Source of the DNA: Acidobacteriota bacterium | GTDB taxonomy: Bacteria > Acidobacteriota > Terriglobia > Acidiferrales > UBA7541 | Length of the DNA: 64,000 nt | Direction: 5' to 3' | Assembly (NCBI GenBank): GCA_013289955.1 | Contig: JABCYZ010000009.1 | Coordinates: 62,001 to 126,000, forward strand | Shown here: piece after piece, positions 1 through 6,903 of the stretch | Position numbering within the stretch: the stretch's first letter is position 1 | Layout: every line of letters begins with the position of its first letter | The notes under the pieces: model-generated | What the model was told of the DNA's origin: nothing | Database searches by the model: none | What the model saw: the letters and a program-made list of their open reading frames with translations, nothing else | Made by a program: the position numbers and the translations under genes

Positions 1-1
1 G

Positions 2-1084
2 GACCTCTGGACTTCGCCCGCCTTCGAACCCGCCGTTCGGAACGGCAATCTTTTCGGCCGCGGCACGGCCGATGACAAAGGTCAGGTCCACATCCACCTG
101 AAAGCGCTCGAATCCATCCAGAAAGTAAACGGAAAGCTGCCCATCAACGTAAAAGTCCTGATCGAAGGCGAGGAGGAAGTCGGAAGCGTCAGCCTCTGGG
201 ACTACGTGCAGAAGAATAAAGAAAAGCTCAAAGCCGATGCGCTGGTCGTTTCTGACACCTCGATGCTTGCGAAAGGCGTGCCTTCGATCACCTATGGCTT
301 GCGCGGATTGAATTATTACCAGATCGAACTCACCGGCCCCGCGCGTGACCTCCACTCCGGCGTCTACGGCGGCGCGGTCCCCAATCCGCTGACGATTCTC
401 GCCGAACTGTTTTCGAAGCTTCACGGCAAGAATTTCCAGGTCAACGTTCCAGGCTTCTACGATAGAGTCGCAAAGATCTCCGCACCCGAACGCAAGGCGC
501 TGAATGGGTTGCCGTGGAAGAAAAAGGCCTTTGAGGAAGCCGTCGGCGCGCCGGGCTACGCCGGTGAAAAAGGTTTCACCATCGTCGAGCAGCTTTGGAC
601 GCGGCCAACGCTCGAGCTGAATGGCATTTGGGGCGGCTATCAGGGCGAAGGCGCTAAAACCGTCATTCCGTCGAAAGCCTACGCGAAATTCTCCACGCGT
701 CTTGTTCCCCATCAGGATCCGCACAAAATCGCGGCCCTCGTCGAAAAACAGATCCGCAAACTTTTGCCGAAAACCGTCAAGTGCAAATTCGACGTGCTCA
801 GCACCGGCAAGCCGTGGGTCGCTCCGTTTGAAGCGCCGATTTTCAAGATCGCGCAGACCGCTCTCGAAAAGGGTTACGGAAAAAAAGCCGTCTTCATCCG
901 CGAAGGCGGCTCCATACCCTTCGTCACGCAAATGCACGACACGTTCAAGGTTCCTTGCGTGCTCATCGGCTTCGGCCTCCCGGACGAAAACGCGCATGCT
1001 CCCGACGAACACCTTGCTCTTGAAAATTATTTCGGCGGCATCAAAGCCATCGCCCATTTCTATTCCGGTCTTGCCGCTCTCTAG
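2..1084 (+). CDS. M20-family metallopeptidase (dipeptidase-like), 5' end outside window
   Basis: The open frame runs into the window from the left, so the N-terminus is missing. Residues near the edge include GRGTADDKGQ, with the bridging Asp of the di-zinc site, and the EGEEEVGS stretch that carries the catalytic Glu of M20 peptidases. A lid/dimerisation region follows (around LTGPARDLHSGVYGG), and the C-terminal half ends with a metal-binding His in the segment DENAHAPDEH. This pattern fits cytosolic M20 dipeptidases that hydrolyse short peptides using two divalent metals. No signal peptide can be judged. A weak bidirectional terminator follows about 70 bases after the stop. The family is confident; the exact substrate is not. 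Confidence 0.85.
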   Translation, partial: DLWTSPAFEPAVRNGNLFGRGTADDKGQVHIHLKALESIQKVNGKLPINVKVLIEGEEEVGSVSLWDYVQKNKEKLKADALVVSDTSMLAKGVPSITYGLRGLNYYQIELTGPARDLHSGVYGGAVPNPLTILAELFSKLHGKNFQVNVPGFYDRVAKISAPERKALNGLPWKKKAFEEAVGAPGYAGEKGFTIVEQLWTRPTLELNGIWGGYQGEGAKTVIPSKAYAKFSTRLVPHQDPHKIAALVEKQIRKLLPKTVKCKFDVLSTGKPWVAPFEAPIFKIAQTALEKGYGKKAVFIREGGSIPFVTQMHDTFKVPCVLIGFGLPDENAHAPDEHLALENYFGGIKAIAHFYSGLAAL

Positions 1085-1154
1085 TTGCGGGAATTTTTTA
1101 CGCGGCAAGTCGCTCGGAAGCGGCATTCCTGCGGGTTATTCACAAGCGCCTCTC

Positions 1155-1183
1155 AAAAAAGCCGCATTTTTCCGGCCTTTTTT
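1155..1183. terminator. Probable bidirectional intrinsic terminator after the M20 peptidase gene
   Basis: A run of six A (1155-1160) is followed by GCCG, a short loop, CGGC and a run of six T (1178-1183). The GC stem is only four pairs, but A:T pairing extends it to about ten pairs. The arrangement would work in both directions. Confidence 0.5.
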
Positions 1184-1194
1184 GCTGTTTTTCC

Positions 1195-1223
1195 TTGCGT
1201 TCTACTCTCACCTTGGCTATAGT
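1195..1223 (+). promoter_or_regulatory. Sigma-70-like promoter for the HU gene
   Basis: TTGCGT (1195-1200) and TATAGT (1218-1223) are separated by exactly 17 bases, so the predicted RNA starts near 1230 and has a leader of about 100 bases before the HU start codon. Both boxes are close to consensus. This is a sequence match only. Confidence 0.6.
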
Positions 1224-1329
1224 GCGGAACGGCCCGAGTTTTTCCGCAGCAAAACAGGGGTTTTTCGCTCGCGGCCTGCCCCGCTGGTTTCTGGGGTGGA
1301 AAGTAAATACAGGAGGATAAGCAGACTAG

Positions 1330-1623
1330 ATGGCAGCCAAGCCAATGAGCAAGAGCAAGATCGTTTCGCACATCGCCGAGAAAGTGGCCACACCGAAGAA
1401 AACCGCGGCACTCTTTTTTGAAGAGCTTTTCAAGCTCGCGGTCAAGGAAGCCAAGGGCGGCGCCGGCAAGTTCGTGATTCCGGGAATTGGCCGGGTCGTG
1501 AAAGCGCACCGCAAGGCGCGCATGGGCCGCAACCCACAGACGGGCGAAGCGATCAAGATCAAGGCCAAGACCGTAGTTCGCCTGCGCCCGGCGAAGGCGT
1601 TCAAGGACGCCGTCCTGAAGTAG
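1330..1623 (+). CDS. HU-family histone-like DNA-binding protein
   Basis: A 97-residue basic protein that matches the HU/IHF family in length and layout. It has a helical N-terminal dimerisation half (KSKIVSHIAEKVATPKKTAA onward), a central GKFVIPGIGRV strand, a basic arm containing RMGRNPQTGEAIKI, and a final helix with PAKAFKDAVL. HU dimers bend DNA and compact the nucleoid. AGGAGG at 1311-1316 supports the start at 1330; an ATG five codons downstream is a less likely alternative. It appears to be a single-gene transcription unit between its own promoter and a terminator at 1752-1792. Confidence 0.95.
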   Translation: MAAKPMSKSKIVSHIAEKVATPKKTAALFFEELFKLAVKEAKGGAGKFVIPGIGRVVKAHRKARMGRNPQTGEAIKIKAKTVVRLRPAKAFKDAVLK

Positions 1624-1751
1624 ATTCTCTCTCTCGAGAGGGAATGGGCCCGGACACAGCGCACGAGAATCGGTTGGCGCCCTTTCAAAGAGTCTGCCGG
1701 CCGCCACTTCGGACGGCGCTAGGCGTCTGGGAGGGTGTCCCGGTCAAGTTT

Positions 1752-1792
1752 GCCCTCGATGGGCTGATCGCTCAGTCTATCGAGGGCTTTTT
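1752..1792 (+). terminator. Intrinsic terminator downstream of HU
   Basis: GCCCTCGAT (1752-1760) pairs with ATCGAGGGC (1779-1787) and is followed by five T. The 18-base loop can form a further CTGA/TCAG stem. It lies about 130 bases after the HU stop, which implies a 3' untranslated region of that length. Confidence 0.75.
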
Positions 1793-1884
1793 CGTTCCTC
1801 GAAATGCCAGAATTTTCCCGCGACAGTACGAACGCTTCCAGGAAATTTCGAGTTCGCTCGCGCGAGTCCGCTATTTCCGGGGTC

Positions 1885-2253
1885 TTAAAGCGTCTTTACA
1901 TACGCGATGACGTCCCTGATCTGCTGTTCTTCCAGAACGTCCTTGAAGGGAGGCATGAGCGCATCGCCGTTTTCAATCCAGGTCTTCAGATTGTCGTCGG
2001 TGACCTTGTTGTTGTTCACGGTAAAGGTGCCGCGCTTGGAAATTCCTTTTAGTCCGGGGCCGATTTTTTTCGCGTCGCTATCCGCGAAATGACAGATGCC
2101 GCATTTCTGGTCGAACAGTTCCTTGCCTTTGGTTGCGGAGCCTTTGGCTGCCGCCGCTTTTTTCGGAGCCGGTTTGGGCGCCGGATCCTGTGCCACAACG
2201 GCTACCGCCATTCCCAATAAAGCGATCCCGAGAACCAGATAATTTCGCTTCAC
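1885..2253 (-). CDS. Small secreted mono-heme cytochrome c
   Basis: A 122-residue protein with an N-terminal hydrophobic signal segment (residues 5-22, ending VVAQ), a Pro/Ala/Lys-rich linker, and one c-type heme site CGICH at residues 51-55. The distal Met is probably in DALMPPF. This is a class I cytochrome c that would carry electrons in the periplasm. I place the start at a GTG (2253) because an AAGGGGGA ribosome site precedes it and the signal peptide follows at once; the open frame extends 65 codons further upstream without any such support. It is transcribed toward HU and is divergent from the TPR gene. Confidence 0.85.
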   Translation of the reverse strand: MKRNYLVLGIALLGMAVAVVAQDPAPKPAPKKAAAAKGSATKGKELFDQKCGICHFADSDAKKIGPGLKGISKRGTFTVNNNKVTDDNLKTWIENGDALMPPFKDVLEEQQIRDVIAYVKTL

Positions 2254-2472
2254 GTCTCCCCCTTCGTCATGGACTGCAAAAATTTTTCGGCCTGAACGTC
2301 TTCGCGTGCGAAATACCCCGTCATGTGGCGTGCCAAGTGCGCAACCATCTTCTCTTTTTATCGCCGTAATTTCCACTCCCAGAACCCGGCACAAAGTACA
2401 GGTTCCCTCTGTGCACCGATGGGACTCTCGTACTTTTGACGCCCTCAAAACCGTGTGTTAACAATCTACATC

Positions 2473-2955
2473 ATGAGCCAGGAAACCCTGACGAGGGCGT
2501 GGGAAATCCTTCAGGACGCTTATCAGGCCCAGATGGAAGGCGACTACGACCGGGCCGTGGAGCTCTATCAGTCCTCGCTCGAACTGCATCCGACCGCCGA
2601 GGCTTACACGTTTCTCGGCTGGACGTATCATTTTCAGGGCCGCATCGAGGACGCCATCGCGGAATGCAAACGCGCGATCGAAGTCGATCCGGAATTCGGC
2701 AATCCTTACAACGACATCGGGGCGTATCTGATTGAACTGAACCGGTTTGATGAAGCGATTCCCTGGCTCGAGCGAGCCATCGAAGCGCGCCGCTACGAGC
2801 CGCGCCACTTTCCTCACTACAATCTGGGCCGCGCCTATCTCGGCAAGGAGATGTACGCGCGAGCGATGAAGTGTTTTCAGGAGGCACTGGAGGTCGAGCC
2901 GCGGTATTCGCTGGCGCGCCAGGCGCTTGCTTCCCTTCGCCGCATGGTGAACTGA
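2473..2955 (+). CDS. TPR-repeat protein
   Basis: A 160-residue protein made of about four tetratricopeptide repeats. One is recognisable from the pattern GDYDRAVELYQSSLELHP and another from GRIEDAIAECKRAIEVDP. There is no signal peptide, so it is probably a cytosolic scaffold. The ATG at 2473 is preferred to a GTG at 2455 because the repeat array begins just after it, although no clear ribosome-binding site precedes either. The partner and process are unknown. Confidence 0.8.
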   Translation: MSQETLTRAWEILQDAYQAQMEGDYDRAVELYQSSLELHPTAEAYTFLGWTYHFQGRIEDAIAECKRAIEVDPEFGNPYNDIGAYLIELNRFDEAIPWLERAIEARRYEPRHFPHYNLGRAYLGKEMYARAMKCFQEALEVEPRYSLARQALASLRRMVN

Positions 2956-3080
2956 ACCAGCCGACCCGTCGGACTCCCGCCCCCTCGAAGGATCCTGGCT
3001 GCCTTGTAATCGATGGTTTACAAGAAATTTGTGATGCCGATCGCGCGCTTGTGTCCGAACCCGGCGTTCCGCCAAGGTTC

Positions 3081-3503
3081 TCAAAGCGCGGATCGGTCGC
3101 GCGCATCACGCCGAAATTCGAGAAGTTCAACCGGCGCGCCGCTATCGAGGATCATCGCCACCATAACGCCTTCTGAAGGTGAGTTCGGTTCCGTAAGAAT
3201 CTCCTTCCCTGCTATGGCAGATTGAAGGTCGTCTACTTCGAACGCGATGTGAGGGACGGACTTGACCAGGGGATGCACCGGGCTGTCGGGCTCGAAGCGC
3301 ATCCATTGAATGCCGCAGGGACTGGTCTCGAACGCAGAGACGTACATCTTAAACCGTTTGAGGTAGATCTCGTCAGGACGCTGAACGTCGGTCGGAATGC
3401 CGATGTGGTGATACCGCCAGCCGCATACTGAAGTAGCCATCGGCGGCTCGTGGCCCTTCCTGAAAGTTACCGGCCCATCAGGTTTGGGTTCTGAACTAGA
3501 CAT
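3081..3503 (-). CDS. VOC (glyoxalase/bleomycin-resistance fold) family protein
   Basis: A 140-residue protein with the beta-alpha-beta-beta-beta pattern of the vicinal oxygen chelate fold. It has YHHIGIPTD near the first strand, PHIAFEVDDLQSAIAGKEIL in the second module and a final PVELLEF strand carrying a metal-ligand-type Glu. Members range from lyases to dioxygenases, and no substrate can be assigned. A GGAAGGA ribosome site lies just upstream of the ATG. It is convergent with the TPR gene on its 3' side. Confidence 0.7.
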   Translation of the reverse strand: MSSSEPKPDGPVTFRKGHEPPMATSVCGWRYHHIGIPTDVQRPDEIYLKRFKMYVSAFETSPCGIQWMRFEPDSPVHPLVKSVPHIAFEVDDLQSAIAGKEILTEPNSPSEGVMVAMILDSGAPVELLEFRRDARDRSAL

Positions 3504-3825
3504 GATTTCCTTCCGGCTGAAATATCACCGCGTTCGCGGAGCCGGGACGCGCACGAGGGATTGTGCTCTCTCTTGTCCTGCCGGTGCTTATTGATAGCAC
3601 TCAAAAAACCAGTTTTCAAGCCAGAGGAGCGAGCGACCGGGGAACCCGGCCAGGACTTCCGCCTTTCCATTCCGCCTTTTCCGGTTTTTGAGCGTATCGA
3701 TTTTCGAGTCGCTTGCGTGTTTTGAGCGTGCCTCGATATTCCAGGCAGCGCTCAGGGCAGGCAGTCCCGGGTGAAGAGTTGAAAGTTCAGCCCGGAAAAA
3801 ACTTTCCAAAAAGAAACCTTGTTGC
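3504..3825. other. Intergenic stretch without a recognised gene; holds one copy of a 16-base repeat
   Basis: No reading frame here looks like a protein. The only notable element is CGCTCAGGGCAGGCAG at 3749-3764, which recurs at 5301-5316 on the other side of the transporter gene. A TGAAGAGTTGA string lies close to both copies. Confidence 0.6.
3749..3764. repeat. 16-base direct repeat, copy 1 (downstream of the POT transporter)
   Basis: Identical to 5301-5316. The two copies bracket the transporter gene. The longer form around copy 2 (CCTTCGACTACGCTCAGG) resembles a short interspersed sequence I recall from many environmental bacterial genomes; that recollection is not checked here. Confidence 0.6.
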
Positions 3826-5229
3826 TCACCCGAGCGACGGAACGTCCCCGGCGGGGGGCTTGACGGCGCGGTCGTAAATCCAGAGAAGTAGAGCGGTGGC
3901 AAAGCCGACGGCGCTGATGGTCAGCCAGGCGCGCTCGGGATGGTGGGCGACTTCGCCGAAATGGTGCATCATCGCGCCGCCGAACCAGCCTCCCACGAGT
4001 GAGCCTATTCCGAGCGGGAGAAATGCGAAGCCCATGTAGGTGCCTTGCTGCCCGGGGGGCGCGAGGCGCGAGATGTATGCGTAGTAAGGCGGTTGCTGAA
4101 TAATTTCGCCGATCGCGAGAACGGCGATCGAAACGACCGCGCCGGTGACGGTTGGCCAAAACGCCAGTATCACCCAGGAAAGCGAAGAAACGACAGTGCC
4201 CAGAATGACGGCGTGAAAGGGAGGGATTTTGCGGGCGAAGTAGTTCACCAGAAAAGTGAGGCAGACAACGATGAGCGCGTCGGTGATGAGGATGAGCTGG
4301 ACGCGGGCGTGGGAGTCGACATAGGTGTGCAGGAATCCGGGCAGGCTGGTGTACTGCTGCCAGTAGACGATCCAGTAGCCGGTAAAGATGACGAGGAACC
4401 ACATGACCTTGCTGATTCCGGCGAGCGCCACGAGCAAGAGCCCTACCCACACCCACCAGGGGACCGAGAAATGGTAGTAGAGCGACGTGATTCCGAGCAC
4501 GATGGCGACGGCAACCGCCGGCAGAACCAGCCAGTAATTGCCCAGGACGACCGAGAAGTTGCGGGCCACCTGGACGAGGGATGGCGCCGGCTCGTCGCCC
4601 GGTTTCTCGGGATCGCGAAAGAAAAAGAGAACCAGAAAAAACATGGCGAAAACGCTGAGAGCGGAGATGCGAAAAACTCTTTCGAGCCCGAGGTGCCGTT
4701 GCGCCCAATCGGCGACGAAGGGTCCCGCGGTGCCGCCGATGTTCACCATCGTGTAGTAGATGGAATAACCGAGGGTGCGGACATTTTCCTTCGAGGCACG
4801 AGCCGTGGTGCCAACGACACTTGGTTTGACCAGCGCGATGCCGAGGGCAGGAAGAAGCAGAACCGAAGCCACGAAAAGCCACAAGGGAACCAGACCGCGA
4901 ACCGGGGCAAGCCAGGACGCGCCGATCGAACCTATCAGAAAATACGCGGCCGCCAGAATAAGATAGGCCATCGAGAGCGCGCGGCGAAAGCCAAGCTTGT
5001 CCGCGACGGCGCCGCCAAAAATCGCCAGGAACCAGACCATGCCTCCGAAGAAGCCCGTGAGCGTGTCAGTAAGCTGGGTCGAGAAGCTGAGCCTCTCGTG
5101 AAGATAGAGGGCGAGAGAGGAAAACGCGCCGTAGTAGGAGAGGCGCTCGAAGATTTCGCTGACGTTGGCGACCCAGAAGGGCCGCTCGAAACCGTCGCGG
5201 ATTTCCTGGAGCCGTAGGCTGACGCTCAT
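3826..5229 (-). CDS. POT/PTR2-type MFS transporter (proton-coupled oligopeptide transporter family)
   Basis: A 467-residue integral membrane protein with about 12-14 hydrophobic helices. The N-terminal helix holds the family signature ExxER (E25, E28, R29 in EIFERLSYYG), which couples protons to peptide uptake. A second family motif lies around YSIYYTMVNIGGTAGPFVA. POT proteins import di- and tripeptides. The ATG at 5229 is chosen because a G-rich ribosome site precedes it; the open frame extends 61 codons further upstream, but that part is low-complexity and contains a repeat-derived peptide. Repeat copies lie on both sides of the gene. Confidence 0.85.
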   Translation of the reverse strand: MSVSLRLQEIRDGFERPFWVANVSEIFERLSYYGAFSSLALYLHERLSFSTQLTDTLTGFFGGMVWFLAIFGGAVADKLGFRRALSMAYLILAAAYFLIGSIGASWLAPVRGLVPLWLFVASVLLLPALGIALVKPSVVGTTARASKENVRTLGYSIYYTMVNIGGTAGPFVADWAQRHLGLERVFRISALSVFAMFFLVLFFFRDPEKPGDEPAPSLVQVARNFSVVLGNYWLVLPAVAVAIVLGITSLYYHFSVPWWVWVGLLLVALAGISKVMWFLVIFTGYWIVYWQQYTSLPGFLHTYVDSHARVQLILITDALIVVCLTFLVNYFARKIPPFHAVILGTVVSSLSWVILAFWPTVTGAVVSIAVLAIGEIIQQPPYYAYISRLAPPGQQGTYMGFAFLPLGIGSLVGGWFGGAMMHHFGEVAHHPERAWLTISAVGFATALLLWIYDRAVKPPAGDVPSLG

Positions 5230-5286
5230 CGAACCCCCAAGTGAAGTCGGCTCCGGAATGGAGCGCGGGGATTGTACTTGAAGAGT

Positions 5287-5316
5287 TGACCCTTCGACTA
5301 CGCTCAGGGCAGGCAG
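5287..5316. repeat. Interspersed repeat, copy 2 (upstream of the POT transporter)
   Basis: CCTTCGACTACGCTCAGG begins at 5291 and continues into the GCAGGCAG shared with copy 1. It lies between the channel-like gene and the transporter gene, in the stretch where an over-extended transporter ORF would read LPALSVVEG, a peptide that comes from translating the repeat. Confidence 0.6.
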
Positions 5317-5383
5317 ACGTCTTGGAGTTGCAGGTGTGGCCGTGTACGCCCTGACCAGTCGCCGCCGGGGACAGGGTGCTCGT

Positions 5384-6067
5384 TCAGGTGTTGGGGTTGG
5401 GGCGGTAGGCACCCATCAGTCTGGCGATTAGGACGGCGAGGTACAGGACGCCGAGAATGGCTTCAAGGACGGTGATGGAGCGCGCTTGAGGCGATACGGG
5501 CGTGATGCCAGCGGCGCCGAGCGAGGTCATGGTGGCGAAACTGTAGTAGATGAAGTCGAAGCGGACGGGCGCGAGGTGCAGGTTGGTGCGGGGATCGAGA
5601 TAGAAGGCGGCGGGCTGCGCGGCGGCTACCATTTCATAGAGACTGGCAAAACTGAATCCTACCAGCAGATAGATGCAGAGAGCTCCGAAGATAGTTTCGG
5701 AATTAGGCTGATCCCTGGCGAAGACGTGGCGGAAAATGACCACGACGATGAGCAGGTCAAAAACCAGGCTGAGAACTACGTTGAATATGGAAAACGAGCT
5801 CAGCCCGGCGGTGGAAAGGAAGATGCGGTGGAACAGGGTGGGAATTGCCAGAACGATGGCAAGGACGAGCAGGCCGCGATGGATTTTGGCGGCGTAGACG
5901 CTGATGAGGATGGCGGAACTTCCGGTCACGAGAAAGGCGTAGTGGCCGAAGCGGCTGGATTGCGAATAGGGAAAGAGAATGAGCGTCGCCAGAAGAAGAA
6001 CGAAGAGGAAAAAGAATCTGTGGCCGGTGATAGCCGGCTCCTGCTCGGGCAGAGTCGCGTGCGTCAT
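5384..6067 (-). CDS. Ion-channel-like membrane protein (K+ channel fold, degenerate selectivity filter)
   Basis: A 227-residue protein with several hydrophobic helices (about residues 17-33, 42-60, 64-82, 93-113, 127-146) and a C-terminal pore-helix/last-helix unit. The segment YYSFATMTSLGAAG (residues 174-187) aligns with the pore loop of two-TM potassium channels, and the following helix VLEAILGVLYLAVLIARLMG is typical of that family. The usual filter T-V-G-Y-G-D is replaced by S-L-G-A-A-G, so potassium selectivity is doubtful. The ATG at 6067 is preferred to an upstream TTG. The gene could be co-transcribed with the POT transporter. Confidence 0.7.
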   Translation of the reverse strand: MTHATLPEQEPAITGHRFFFLFVLLLATLILFPYSQSSRFGHYAFLVTGSSAILISVYAAKIHRGLLVLAIVLAIPTLFHRIFLSTAGLSSFSIFNVVLSLVFDLLIVVVIFRHVFARDQPNSETIFGALCIYLLVGFSFASLYEMVAAAQPAAFYLDPRTNLHLAPVRFDFIYYSFATMTSLGAAGITPVSPQARSITVLEAILGVLYLAVLIARLMGAYRPNPNT

Positions 6068-6440
6068 TTTGGCGTGCCAGACTCCGCCGGCGATGGTACA
6101 CCTTTTCCCCAATTATTCGGCAATGGCGGAGGATAGCGCCAGCGTCAGAGATTTACTGGAAATGTGCGATAGGCGGTTCCATGGAACGAGTGCGCCGGAT
6201 TTTGAACAGCGTGGCCGCGCACGGTACGCTCGATGCCGATTCTAACGCTGCGCCTCACCGGGAGATCCATTCGCGCGAGCGCTAAGTGCGGGGCCCGGCC
6301 GAGGAGGGTGCCCATGCGCACTGTTCACACAATTGCTGTTGCTTAAGTCAGCATGACGAAAGCACGAGAGGCGCGCGGGCGAATTTCGATTTGGTATGCT
6401 CGGCCGAGGCCCTCACTTTCGATCCAAAGGAGATCCCCCG
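6068..6440. other. Intergenic region between divergent channel-like and DUF1161 genes
   Basis: No recognised gene. A 34-codon frame at 6181-6285 exists but has no family resemblance and only a weak upstream AGGCGG. The promoters of both flanking genes must lie here; I cannot identify them securely. Confidence 0.5.
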
Positions 6441-6710
6441 ATGAGAATATGGCTAGCCGTAGCTGCTGCCTTGATTGTGCCGGCCTCGGCGCATGCGCAG
6501 GGAGCAAAAGCCTGTGAAGACCTGAAAACGGAAATCGCGGCGAAGCTGGACGCGAAGGGAGTCAAATCGTATTCGCTGGATATCGTGGCGAAGGACGCGG
6601 ACGCGGCGGACGGAAAAGTGGTGGGCACGTGCGAAGGCGGCGCGAAAAAGATCGTATATCGCAAAACCACGACCCCGCCGGCTCCGGCGAAAGACCCGAG
6701 CAAGCCTTAA
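6441..6710 (+). CDS. DUF1161 family periplasmic protein (YnfD-like)
   Basis: An 89-residue protein with a cleavable signal peptide ending in AHA-QG, then ACEDLKTEIAAKLDAKGV, a central strand region and a closing GTCEGGAKKIVYRK. The spacing of the two Cys (in ACEDL and GTCEGG) and this ending match the DUF1161 family found in enterobacteria; its function is unknown. The start is fixed by a strong AAAGGAGAT ribosome site seven bases upstream. The last residues are a Pro/Ala-rich tail. Confidence 0.75.
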   Translation: MRIWLAVAAALIVPASAHAQGAKACEDLKTEIAAKLDAKGVKSYSLDIVAKDADAADGKVVGTCEGGAKKIVYRKTTTPPAPAKDPSKP

Positions 6711-6903
6711 GTCCGAAGAAACAGGTAAACACAGTTTTTCGGGAAGCGCGGGTGAGCAGGCGGTTTCCTAGAAAGCCTGCTGCACCATCCTTCTTGGCAA
6801 AGGTGGCTCAGGGCACAGTTCACCCGAAATCCGCAACGCTTGGCTCCCTGCCGTTGGCAGCATTTCTGGCGTTAGAGCCGGCCGGAACGACCGGGAGCCG
6901 CGA

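Noticed and set aside
5230..5412. Upstream extension of the POT transporter reading frame
   Set aside because: Its translation is Pro/Arg-rich and includes a peptide derived from the interspersed repeat; the ATG at 5229 with a G-rich ribosome site is a better start.
6181..6285. A 34-codon frame with AGGCGG upstream
   Set aside because: Too short, with no recognisable motif; such frames are expected by chance in this base composition.
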